Positions 1 through 6,137 of a DNA stretch of 11,902 nt are shown in pieces. The notes under the pieces are model-generated. The model did not search any database, was not told the DNA's origin, and saw only the letters and a list, made by a program, of their open reading frames with translations. Within the stretch, counting starts at the first letter, position 1; each line of letters begins with the position of its first letter. Origin of the DNA: Agromyces sp. (GTDB lineage Bacteria; Actinomycetota; Actinomycetes; Actinomycetales; Microbacteriaceae); contig JAPSJU010000045.1 in NCBI GenBank assembly GCA_031178025.1, positions 1 to 11,902 of the forward strand, read 5' to 3'. Position numbers and translations under genes: made by a program.

Positions 1-249
1 GCCGCGTTCGGGCGCCCGAGCGCCGTGCTCCGCTGGGGCGGCTTCCTCGACACCGTGCTCGAGGGCGTCACGGGCGTCTTCTTCGACGAGCCGTCGCCGG
101 GCGCGATCCGCGGCGCCCTCGATCGACTCGAAGCGCACGAGTGGGATGCGTCCGCGATCACCGCTGCGAACGAGCGGTTCTCCGAGACGCACTTCCGGGC
201 GGCACTGCACGCCGCCGTGGCGGCGCTCGGCGAGGGGCGGAGCGGATGA
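1..249 (+). CDS. Glycosyltransferase family 4, C-terminal fragment (5' end outside window)
   Basis: The reading frame is open from base 1 and ends at TGA 247-249, giving the last 82 residues of a protein cut by the window edge. The pattern is the end of the C-terminal Rossmann domain of GT-B, family-4 glycosyltransferases: AFGRPSAVLRWGG, then DTVLEGVTGVFFDEPSPGAI, then a helix and a final ANERFSETHF segment. In this family the stretch 'G.P.....GG..D.V..G.TG..F' follows the donor-binding Glu motif, which here lies upstream of the window. The protein presumably transfers a sugar from a nucleotide donor to a lipid-linked intermediate in the cytoplasm. Its stop overlaps the ATG of the chain-length regulator (246-248), so it belongs to the same operon. 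Donor and acceptor sugars cannot be told from this piece. Confidence 0.85.
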   Translation, partial: AAFGRPSAVLRWGGFLDTVLEGVTGVFFDEPSPGAIRGALDRLEAHEWDASAITAANERFSETHFRAALHAAVAALGEGRSG

Positions 250-1586
250 TGCACGACCTGCGTGCGCATCTCGCCGTGCTGCACCGGGGCTGGCCGGTGC
301 TGCTGCTCTTCACGGGGCTCGGACTGCTGGGCGGCATCGCCACCGCACTGCTCGCCACGCCGCGGTTCGACGCCACGGCCCGGGTGTTCATCACCACCGA
401 CGAGGCCGACACGCCGCTCGACAGCCTCGCCCTGACGGTCTATGCGCAGCAGCGACTCCCGTCGTATGCGGACGTCGCCTCGTCCTCGGCCGTGCTGCGG
501 CCGGTCGCGCTGGAGCTCGGACTGGACGAACCGCTCGAGGAGCTCGCCGGCCGAGTGGTCGCGACGCCGGTTCCCGACAGCCTCCTGATCGAAGTCGTCG
601 CATCCAGCCGATTCAACACCGAGGCGCCGGCGCTCGCCGGTGCGGTGGCACGTCAGCTGGCGGACGTCATCGAGCTGCAGCTGGAGTCGCGCATGACGAC
701 GGAGGGCAGTGCGCTCGGCGTCACCGTGGTGGACGATGCGGTGCTTCCCGCGGCGCCGTCCTACCCGAGGTTCGACCTGTCGGCCGTGATCGGTGCGGCC
801 GCCGGCCTGTTCGTCGGGATCGGGGCGATGCTCCTGCTGCACAGCTTCGACGCCCGCATCCGTGGCGTCCGGGATGTGCGCGAGGTCACCTCGGTGCGCG
901 TCATCGGCATCATCTCCCGCGAGCGCAGGGCCGATCTCACGAGCATCGCCCTCGATGACGAGCACCGGGTGGCGAAGCAGTTCCGGAGCTTCCGCACCGA
1001 CCTGCAGTTCCTCGGATTCGACGCGTCGAATCGCAGCGTGCTGGTGGTGGGCGCCCGCCGGGAGCAGGGCACCACCACGGCGGCACTCAACCTCGCCCTG
1101 GCGATGGCGCAGCTCGGCCGACGTGTCCTGCTCATCGACGCGCACCTGCGCGCCCCCGAGATCCTCGAACTGCTCGAGATGACCCCCGCGCCCGGCCTCA
1201 CGGACGTGCTGGTGGGCGCCGCGAGCAGGGACGAGGCGATCCGCACCTGGAGCGAGGTCCCCGAGCTCTCCGTGATGACGGCCGGCGTCATCCCCCCGAA
1301 CTCGGGCGACATCCTCGGGTCCGATCGCATGCGCGTCCTCGTCGAGGACCTGGCCACCCGGTACGACGACGTCGTCATCGACGGTGGGTCCATCGTCACG
1401 GCCGATGCGTCGGCCCTCGCCACCGTCGCCGGATCGACGGTGCTCGTCGCTCGTGCCGGACATCTTCGTCGCCAGCAACTGGTCAGGGCCGTGGACGCGC
1501 TCGAGGCCACCGGGACCCTCGTCGGCGTCCTGGTCACCGACCAGCCGTCACTCGGTGTCGAGTCCGTTGCGGAGACCATCGCATGA
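246..1586 (+). CDS. Wzz-type chain-length determinant fused to a degenerate BY-kinase (CpsD/CapB-like) domain
   Basis: This 446-residue protein has a Wzz-like N-terminal half. TM1 is about 16-37, followed by an external domain of roughly 140 residues, a proline-containing stretch (LPAAPSYP) and TM2 about 178-198. A cytoplasmic P-loop-type domain follows, resembling the CpsD/CapB tyrosine autokinases that control capsule and EPS chain length. The fold signature is clear (FRSFRTDLQF, ALNLALAMAQLGRRVLLIDAHLR, GLTDVL, YDDVVIDGG), but key residues are missing. The Walker A position reads GARREQGTTT, with Thr276 where the invariant Lys should be. The A' motif is DAH (Asp298, His300) instead of DxD. 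The Walker B region is VVIDGG (Asp379), and no tyrosines occur in the last 65 or so residues. It is therefore probably a pseudokinase or structural co-polymerase. Two adjacent in-frame ATGs (246 and 249) overlap the previous stop, with a GAGGGG-like SD upstream; 246 is chosen arbitrarily over 249. The family call is strong, and loss of kinase activity is inferred. Confidence 0.88.
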   Translation: MMHDLRAHLAVLHRGWPVLLLFTGLGLLGGIATALLATPRFDATARVFITTDEADTPLDSLALTVYAQQRLPSYADVASSSAVLRPVALELGLDEPLEELAGRVVATPVPDSLLIEVVASSRFNTEAPALAGAVARQLADVIELQLESRMTTEGSALGVTVVDDAVLPAAPSYPRFDLSAVIGAAAGLFVGIGAMLLLHSFDARIRGVRDVREVTSVRVIGIISRERRADLTSIALDDEHRVAKQFRSFRTDLQFLGFDASNRSVLVVGARREQGTTTAALNLALAMAQLGRRVLLIDAHLRAPEILELLEMTPAPGLTDVLVGAASRDEAIRTWSEVPELSVMTAGVIPPNSGDILGSDRMRVLVEDLATRYDDVVIDGGSIVTADASALATVAGSTVLVARAGHLRRQQLVRAVDALEATGTLVGVLVTDQPSLGVESVAETIA

Positions 1587-1639
1587 ATCGAACCCAGTCG
1601 AACGACGCGGCGGAGCCGCGGAAAAGGACATCGCCATGA
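1583..1639 (+). CDS. Possible 18-codon coupling ORF between the Wzz-like gene and the first acyltransferase
   Basis: This is a very short ORF (MNRTQSNDAAEPRKRTSP). Its ATG at 1583 overlaps the TGA of the Wzz-like gene (ATGA, 1583-1586), and its TGA at 1637-1639 overlaps the ATG of the acyltransferase at 1636 (again ATGA). A GGAG at 1571-1574 sits 8 bases before its ATG. The peptide has no recognisable domain, membrane segment or signal. It may be a translational relay carrying ribosomes across a 49-base gap, a decayed N-terminal extension (the second acyltransferase has an in-frame 16-codon extension in the matching place), or chance. No claim is made that the peptide itself has a function. 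Confidence 0.25.
   Translation: MNRTQSNDAAEPRKRTSP
1624..1628 (+). promoter_or_regulatory. Ribosome binding site for the first acyltransferase
   Basis: AAGGA lies 7 bases before the ATG at 1636. It is the best SD-like match in the junction and decides this start. The frame is open much further upstream, back into the Wzz-like gene, but no upstream start has comparable support. Confidence 0.6.
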
Positions 1640-2169
1640 TCCGAAAGCTGTGGGAGCACGCGGGCGTCGTGCTGTTCAACCACGTGTTCACGCACTTCCC
1701 CTCGCATCGGGTGCGGCAGGCGGTGCTGCGCGCGTGGGGTGCCACGATCGGCCGCGAGACGGCGATCTTCCGCGGCACCACGGTGCTCGGCATCGACGGC
1801 ATCACCATCGGCGAGGCATCCGTCATCGGGTTCCGGTGCCTCCTCGACGGTCGAGGCGGCCTGCGCATCGGCGACAACGTCGTGATCGCGAGCGATGTGC
1901 ACTTCATCGCCGGCCACCACCTCCCGAACTCCGACGACTTCGGGTACGTGCTGGAGCCCACCCTCGTCGACGACTTCGCGTGGATCGCGAGCCGCGCCAC
2001 GGTGCTCGAGGGCGTGGTCGTCGGCCGGGGTGCGGTCGTGGGCGCGTGCTCGCTCGTGCGCACGTCGATCGAGCCGATGCAGATCGTCGCCGGCATCCCC
2101 GCGAAGCCGGTGGCCGAGCGGCGATCCGCGCTGACCTACCGACCCGTCTACCGGCCGAAGTTCTTCTGA
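1636..2169 (+). CDS. Left-handed beta-helix (hexapeptide-repeat) acyltransferase, copy 1
   Basis: This 177-residue protein resembles the WbbJ/LacA/Vat group of hexapeptide acyltransferases, which usually transfer acetyl from acetyl-CoA to a sugar hydroxyl or amine as cytoplasmic trimers. An N-terminal helical part (about 1-35) is followed by hexapeptide turns such as IGRETAIFRGTTVLGIDGITIGE and IGDNVVIASDVHF. A loop carries GHHLPNSDDF, where His95 is the candidate catalytic base and is kept in copy 2. More coils follow (WIASRATVLEGVVVGRGAVVGA), then the typical IVAGIPAK exit motif and an aromatic/basic tail ending PKFF. It is about 61% identical to the next gene by hand alignment (108 of 176 positions). 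Within an EPS operon the likely substrate is a nucleotide sugar or the lipid-linked repeat unit. The acyl group and position modified cannot be read from sequence. Confidence 0.9.
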   Translation: MIRKLWEHAGVVLFNHVFTHFPSHRVRQAVLRAWGATIGRETAIFRGTTVLGIDGITIGEASVIGFRCLLDGRGGLRIGDNVVIASDVHFIAGHHLPNSDDFGYVLEPTLVDDFAWIASRATVLEGVVVGRGAVVGACSLVRTSIEPMQIVAGIPAKPVAERRSALTYRPVYRPKFF

Positions 2170-2203
2170 TGGCCGCCCCGATCACCTCAACCGAAACAGA
2201 GAA

Positions 2204-2208
2204 AGAGG
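2204..2208 (+). promoter_or_regulatory. Ribosome binding site favouring the GTG 2217 start
   Basis: AGAGG lies 8 bases before GTG 2217. It supports the GTG over the upstream in-frame ATG at 2169, which overlaps the previous stop as TGATG but has only a weak GAAG nearby. Alignment with copy 1 also places the start here (VKRVWDRLGVV against MIRKLWEHAGVV). Confidence 0.5.
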
Positions 2209-2216
2209 CCTCGAAC

Positions 2217-2747
2217 GTGAAACGTGTCTGGGACCGGCTCGGCGTCGTGTTCTACAACTTCTTCATCACCTACCTCCCGGGGCACTGGCTGCGCCTCGGG
2301 GTGCTCCGCCTGTGGGGTGCGAAGATCGGCAAGGACACCTCGGTGTTCCGCGGCACGACCGTGCTCGGGATCGACAAGCTGCGGATCGGCGAGTCGACCG
2401 TGATCAGCTTCCGGTGCCTCCTCGACGCGCGCGGCGGCATCACCATCGGCGACAACGTCGTGGTGGCGAGCGACGTGCACTTCATCACGGGTACGCACTT
2501 CCCCGACTCCGACACCTTCGACTACGCGCTCCTGCCGATCGAGGTCGGGGACCACGCCTGGATCGCGAGTCGCGCCACGGTGCTCCCCGACGTCACGATC
2601 GGTCGGGGTGCCGTCGTCGGCGCGACCTCACTCGTGCGGGATGACGTGGCCGAGATGGACATCGTCGCCGGGGTCCCCGCCAAGGTCCGCGGCCACCGGG
2701 AGTCGGCGCTCGCGTACCGCCCCAAGTACAAGCCGCCGTTCTTCTGA
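2217..2747 (+). CDS. Left-handed beta-helix (hexapeptide-repeat) acyltransferase, copy 2
   Basis: This is a 176-residue paralogue of the preceding gene with the same layout. A helical N-terminus precedes hexapeptide coils (IGKDTSVFRGTTVLGID, IGDNVVVASDVHF). The catalytic-type loop is GTHFPDSDTF, with conserved His94. A second set of coils (WIASRATVLPDVTIGRGAVVGA), the IVAGVPAK motif and a PPFF end follow. The role is probably O- or N-acylation of an EPS precursor, perhaps at a different position or sugar from copy 1. Divergence lies mainly in the N-terminal helices and the loop flanking the catalytic His (HH against TH; ND against DD), where acceptor preference could differ. GTG 2217 is chosen because an AGAGG precedes it and it matches the paralogue's start. 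The alternative ATG 2169 gives 192 residues with a polar, Thr/Glu-rich extension and overlaps the previous TGA. Confidence 0.88.
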   Translation: MKRVWDRLGVVFYNFFITYLPGHWLRLGVLRLWGAKIGKDTSVFRGTTVLGIDKLRIGESTVISFRCLLDARGGITIGDNVVVASDVHFITGTHFPDSDTFDYALLPIEVGDHAWIASRATVLPDVTIGRGAVVGATSLVRDDVAEMDIVAGVPAKVRGHRESALAYRPKYKPPFF

Positions 2748-2749
2748 TC

Positions 2750-3832
2750 GTGGTCGACCTCAGCGAGGCCCGCCTGGTCTACGTCGCCCCCCGCGCCGGG
2801 GAGAGCGGCGTCGGCGACTATGCCGATGAGTTCATCGCGGCCGTGCGACCGCACTTCGGCGAAGTGATCGAGTACCGCCACGGCGGGCCGGGCAAGGCGA
2901 CCCTGCGACAGCTCCTGCGGCAGTGCAGGGAGGTGCATGCGACCGTGCGCGACCACGGAGGCCGGCGCACCATCGTGCACACCGAGCAGAGCGGCGGCGG
3001 GCTGCTCCCGTTCTGGGCCCCGGTGGGCCTGCGCGACGTGCAGGTCACGTCCACGGTGCATGATCCGCCCCTGACGGTGTGGTGGCCGTTCCGCACGCGC
3101 ATCGCGGCCAACAACCGGCTGCTCGGCCATGCCATCCACTACACCCTGCGTCGCCAGACCGAGTGGCTGGAGTCGCGCGTGAACCAGGGCCGCACGCTCG
3201 TCGCGCTCAGCCGGCTCGGTGCTCGCGAGCTGGGGGGTGCCATGACCCGGTCGCGGATCGTCGCCTCGTCGTTGATCGTCCCGGTCCGGCCCGAGCTGGA
3301 TCCGGTCGCCGGGCGGCCCCTCGCGATCGGGCTGTTCGGCTACGTCTACCGGGGAAAGGGGTTCGACGTCCTCTCCGAACTGCGGCGGCACCTCGACCCT
3401 CGGATCACCATCCGCATCGCGGGTCGCGGTACCGAGAGCCTGCCTGCCCAGGAGGGCGTGGAGATCCTCGGCGAGGTGCTCGACGCCGAGGAGGACGCGT
3501 TCTTCAACTCGATCCGGATGCTGCTCGTCCCCTATTCGGCACGGCACGTGTACGGGCGCGAGGCGTACCCGGCGGCCAGCACGGTCAGCCGCGCCATGGC
3601 CTACGCCACCCCCGTCCTCGTGCGGGGTCACGGAGCATTGCGCGAACTCGGACAGGACGGGGGAGCGGTGGTGGTCGACGGGGGTGCCGAGGAGCTCGCG
3701 GCGAGCGCCAACCGGCTGCTGCTCGACGTCGATCGGCTCGACGAGCTCGAGGCGGGGGCGCGGCGGGTCCGCGTGCAGCACTCCGCCGAGCGGGTGATCG
3801 AGGACTTCCTCGATGTCTGGAGGCACGGATGA
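2750..3832 (+). CDS. GT-B glycosyltransferase, family 4-like (group 1)
   Basis: This 360-residue cytoplasmic protein has a GT-B outline. The N-terminal Rossmann domain has PRAGESGVGDYADEF at 14-27 (the SGVGDY pattern is common in family-4 acceptor domains) and STVHDPP. The C-terminal donor domain opens with LFGYVYRGKGFDVL (195-208) and continues with a VEILGEV strand. The family's E-x7-E region reads YGREAYPAASTVSRAMAYATPVLV around Glu271, with Ala-Met-Ala-Tyr in place of the usual EAMA.G. The role is transfer of a sugar during repeat-unit assembly; the donor is unknown. It starts at GTG 2750, two bases after the acyltransferase stop, without a clear SD, so translation probably depends on ribosomes arriving from upstream. 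Its stop overlaps the flippase ATG (ATGA 3829-3832). Confidence 0.85.
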   Translation: MVDLSEARLVYVAPRAGESGVGDYADEFIAAVRPHFGEVIEYRHGGPGKATLRQLLRQCREVHATVRDHGGRRTIVHTEQSGGGLLPFWAPVGLRDVQVTSTVHDPPLTVWWPFRTRIAANNRLLGHAIHYTLRRQTEWLESRVNQGRTLVALSRLGARELGGAMTRSRIVASSLIVPVRPELDPVAGRPLAIGLFGYVYRGKGFDVLSELRRHLDPRITIRIAGRGTESLPAQEGVEILGEVLDAEEDAFFNSIRMLLVPYSARHVYGREAYPAASTVSRAMAYATPVLVRGHGALRELGQDGGAVVVDGGAEELAASANRLLLDVDRLDELEAGARRVRVQHSAERVIEDFLDVWRHG

Positions 3833-5034
3833 CGCTGCTGCGACGCTTCCTCAGCCCGAACCTCCTGAAAGCGGGGGTGGCGTCGGGCTGGGTGCTGGGC
3901 GGCCGCGTCATGGGGCTGCTCTGGACATCCCTCCTGATCTTCCGTCTCGACCTCGGCGACTACGGCCTGTATGCGATGGCCTACGCGATCTCGGCCATCA
4001 TCGCTGCGCCGATCGACAACATCTTCCTCGTGCGGTCGCTCCGGGTCGACGACGAGACGTTCCGGCGGGAGCGCTCGACGCGCGTCTGCGTCGGTGCGGC
4101 CCTCCTCCTGCTGGGCATCGTCTGCTTCCTGCCGAGCTTCGTCGTGGGCTTCGCGCTGCTGGTCGCCGGCGGCGAGATCCTCTTCAACGCATTCAAGAGC
4201 TCCAGGCTGCGGGACGGCCATCCGAACGTGGTGATGCGCTTCGACGCCATCCGGCAGATCGTGTCCATCGCCCTCGCCTCGGCGTACCTCTTCGCGACCG
4301 AGGACCCGCAGCTCGAAATCGCGGTCGCGATCTACAGCTCGCCCTATCTCGTCATCCTCGTGCTCGCCGCGTTCCAGGCGCGGGGGAGCCGCCCCGCACG
4401 GCCCGGGGGCGGACGCGAGATGCTGCTGCTCTGGCTCGATGCGGGGGCGCTCGCCCTGTACCTCCAGGGCGACGTGCTCCTGCTCGGGGTGCTCACCAAC
4501 AACGAGATCGCCGGCGCGTACTCGCTGACCTCGGTCGTCTCCCTCGCCGCGACGGCCTTCGCGCAGATGTTCGTGCACACCTACCACGAGCGTCTGCGCA
4601 TCGCCGGCGGCGATCCCGCTGCCGGGCCGCGCCTGCTCGTCACCCTCTGCATCGCGCTGCTGCTCGGCGCAGGCGTCTTCTCGCTCGGGGCGGTCGTCGT
4701 CGCCGTCGGCAACCAGGAGCAGGTCGGCACGGTGCTCCTCGCGATGAGCGTCTTCGTCGTGCTGCATTCCGTCGCCCTCGTGCTCACGACGGTGCTCTAC
4801 CTGCAGCGCAGGGACGGGCACCGCGTGATGGCGGGCTGGATCGCCGTCGTCGTGAAGCTCGGCCTGCTCACCCTGCTGGCCGGCATGGGTGCGCTCGGCG
4901 CGGCGCTCGCCAGCATCGCCGCCGAGCTCGTGCTCGTGGCCTGGTACCTCCGCGTCGTCTACGCGTGGACCCCTGAGAAGGCGGCGCCGGTGTCGGCGCC
5001 GGTCCCGCCCATCGTCGAAGGAGGCCCCCTGTGA
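3829..5034 (+). CDS. Wzx-like polysaccharide flippase (MOP superfamily)
   Basis: This 401-residue protein is almost entirely hydrophobic helices, roughly ten to twelve. It has the typical N-terminal pattern of oligosaccharide flippases: a helix (17-38), then RLDLGDYGLYAMAYAISA (39-56), close to the family's 'LG..(D/E)YGLYA....'. It would move the undecaprenyl-linked repeat unit from the inner to the outer face of the membrane. A polar linker near 186-200 (RGSRPARPGGGR) divides two helix bundles, and the tail is Pro/Ala-rich and cytoplasmic. The length is somewhat short for Wzx (commonly 420-500). The start at ATG 3829 is supported by GGAGG at 3819-3823, and it overlaps the glycosyltransferase stop. 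Its position between two glycosyltransferase genes and before the polymerase gene is what a Wzx/Wzy locus shows. Confidence 0.85.
   Translation: MTLLRRFLSPNLLKAGVASGWVLGGRVMGLLWTSLLIFRLDLGDYGLYAMAYAISAIIAAPIDNIFLVRSLRVDDETFRRERSTRVCVGAALLLLGIVCFLPSFVVGFALLVAGGEILFNAFKSSRLRDGHPNVVMRFDAIRQIVSIALASAYLFATEDPQLEIAVAIYSSPYLVILVLAAFQARGSRPARPGGGREMLLLWLDAGALALYLQGDVLLLGVLTNNEIAGAYSLTSVVSLAATAFAQMFVHTYHERLRIAGGDPAAGPRLLVTLCIALLLGAGVFSLGAVVVAVGNQEQVGTVLLAMSVFVVLHSVALVLTTVLYLQRRDGHRVMAGWIAVVVKLGLLTLLAGMGALGAALASIAAELVLVAWYLRVVYAWTPEKAAPVSAPVPPIVEGGPL
5018..5024 (+). promoter_or_regulatory. Strong ribosome binding site for the GTG-started glycosyltransferase
   Basis: A complete AAGGAGG sits 6 bases before GTG 5031, inside the last codons of the flippase. 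It fixes the GTG as the start and suggests this gene is translated at least as strongly as its neighbours. Confidence 0.75.
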
Positions 5035-6137
5035 GAGTCGCGACCTTCCTCCTCGCCAAGGACCCGCTGGTCGATCACGGCGGGGACATCGCCCTCGCCC
5101 GCGTCGTCATGGAGCTGGCCCGGGCTTCGTTCTCGGTGAACGCGATCTGCCTCTCGAAGGCGAAGGAGCCGTCGCCCGACCCCGACGTCACGCGCATCGC
5201 CAAGCCCCCGGTGTCGCCGCTCGCACTCACGCTGCGCAGCATCCGCGACCGCAAGAGCGTCGTGCACGCGCGCTTCGACGTCCCCGCCCTGCGCGCCGAG
5301 ATCGAGGCCCGTCAGCCCGACCTGTTCGTCGCCGAGCACAACTACATGATCGAGTCGTACCTCGGCACGAGCCATCCGGGGCGAACCCCGCTCGCGCTGA
5401 ACACCGTCAATTCCGAGTCGATCGTCTGGCGCGCCACACGTGGGGTCGGCGGGCGGGTCGAAGCACAGCGCATCGAGGCCGACGAGCTGCGCACCGCCCG
5501 GGCGGCGCGAGCCATCGGCACCTACGACCGGGAGGAGGTCGACTTCTACCGCGGCGGCGGCATCGATCGGGTGCACTGGCTCGACATCACGATCCCGCCT
5601 GCGGCACCCGCGCCGGTCGCCGCATCCGGGCCGCGGCTCGTGTTCCTCGGCGATCGCACCTGGCCGCCGAACCAGGAGGCGTTCGAACTCCTCGTGCAAT
5701 GGTGGCCGGACATCGCCCGTGGCATCCCGGGTGCCGAATTGGTGGTCGTGGGCAAGCGCGCCCCCGGTGCGTCCTCCGCTCCGCTGCCAGAGGGCATGCG
5801 CGACCTCGGCTTCGCCGATGACCTCGACGCCGTGCTCAACTCGTGCCGGGCGCTGCTCGCACCCGTGCTCACCGGCGGCGGGGTGCGCGTGAAGCTCCTC
5901 GAGGCGGCGAGCCGTGGGCTTCCGGTGGTCGGAACCGGCCCGGCCCTCGGCTCCCACGCCTCGGTCTTCGGGATCGACGTGAGCGACGGGCGCGAGGCGT
6001 TCGTCGACCGCTGCCGGCGATATCTCCTCGATCGCGACGCGGCCTCGGCGGAAGGCGAACGGCTCCACCGGGTCAATGCGGACCGCTGGCAGCAGCAGGT
6101 GCCGCACGGTCGTGTGGCGGAGTGGCTGGCGCCATGA
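5031..6137 (+). CDS. GT-B glycosyltransferase, family 4-like
   Basis: This 368-residue protein has no membrane segments. The N-terminal domain opens MRVATFLLAKDPLVDHGGDIALARV, where the GGD loop is the usual acceptor-side glycine turn. It also contains LNTVNSESIVWRA, like the 'N.es..wr' element in related EPS glycosyltransferases. The donor domain starts at VFLGDRTWPPN (204-214) and holds PVLTGGGVRVKLLEA (278-292) with Glu291 as the nucleotide-sugar-binding acid, followed by SRGLPVVGT. This 'GGG.r.KllEA...G.PVV' form is well known in family-4 enzymes of exopolysaccharide loci. The start codon overlaps the flippase stop (GTGA 5031-5034) and has a perfect SD. The stop overlaps the polymerase ATG (ATGA 6134-6137). 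The specific sugar is unknown. Confidence 0.88.
   Translation: MRVATFLLAKDPLVDHGGDIALARVVMELARASFSVNAICLSKAKEPSPDPDVTRIAKPPVSPLALTLRSIRDRKSVVHARFDVPALRAEIEARQPDLFVAEHNYMIESYLGTSHPGRTPLALNTVNSESIVWRATRGVGGRVEAQRIEADELRTARAARAIGTYDREEVDFYRGGGIDRVHWLDITIPPAAPAPVAASGPRLVFLGDRTWPPNQEAFELLVQWWPDIARGIPGAELVVVGKRAPGASSAPLPEGMRDLGFADDLDAVLNSCRALLAPVLTGGGVRVKLLEAASRGLPVVGTGPALGSHASVFGIDVSDGREAFVDRCRRYLLDRDAASAEGERLHRVNADRWQQQVPHGRVAEWLAP

Larger units (their letters stand above)
1636..2747 (+). repeat. Tandem duplication of an acyltransferase gene (units 1636-2169 and 2217-2747)
   Basis: Two adjacent same-strand genes encode proteins that align end to end without gaps after residue 1, at about 61% identity. 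The best-preserved blocks are FRGTTVLGID, FRCLLD, IGDNVV, WIASRATVL and GRGAVVGA. The DNA is visibly similar in these blocks but not identical, so the duplication is old. The 47-base spacer between the copies holds an upstream ATG (2169) that overlaps the first copy's stop. Confidence 0.8.

Noticed and set aside
1068..1080. Reading the GTTT segment of the Wzz-like protein as a deviant ParA/MinD Walker A motif.
   Set aside because: Deviant Walker A motifs still need a lysine (KGGxxKT). There is no lysine anywhere in this loop, so the domain is called degenerate instead.
2522..3826. Long minus-strand open frame opposite the glycosyltransferase gene.
   Set aside because: Low-complexity His/Arg/Asp/Glu-rich translation with no domain signature. 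The plus-strand frame shows clear GT-B motifs.
3079..3828. Upstream extension of the flippase frame giving a 651-residue protein.
   Set aside because: The extra 250 residues are Arg/Pro/Ala-rich shadow of the glycosyltransferase. The ATG at 3829 has GGAGG at the right distance and begins a typical flippase N-terminus.
4981..5010. GGCGCCGG-type direct and inverted repeat near the end of the flippase gene, resembling a hairpin.
   Set aside because: It is explained by the Ala-Pro-Val repeat in the protein tail (APVSAPVPP) and has no T-run. It lies before a coupled downstream gene, so a terminator makes no sense.
3628..6107. Long minus-strand open frames opposite the flippase and second glycosyltransferase (3628-4821 and 4959-6107).
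   Set aside because: Same shadow-frame composition, with no signal, motif or ribosome site. The opposite strand carries well-supported genes with coupled starts.
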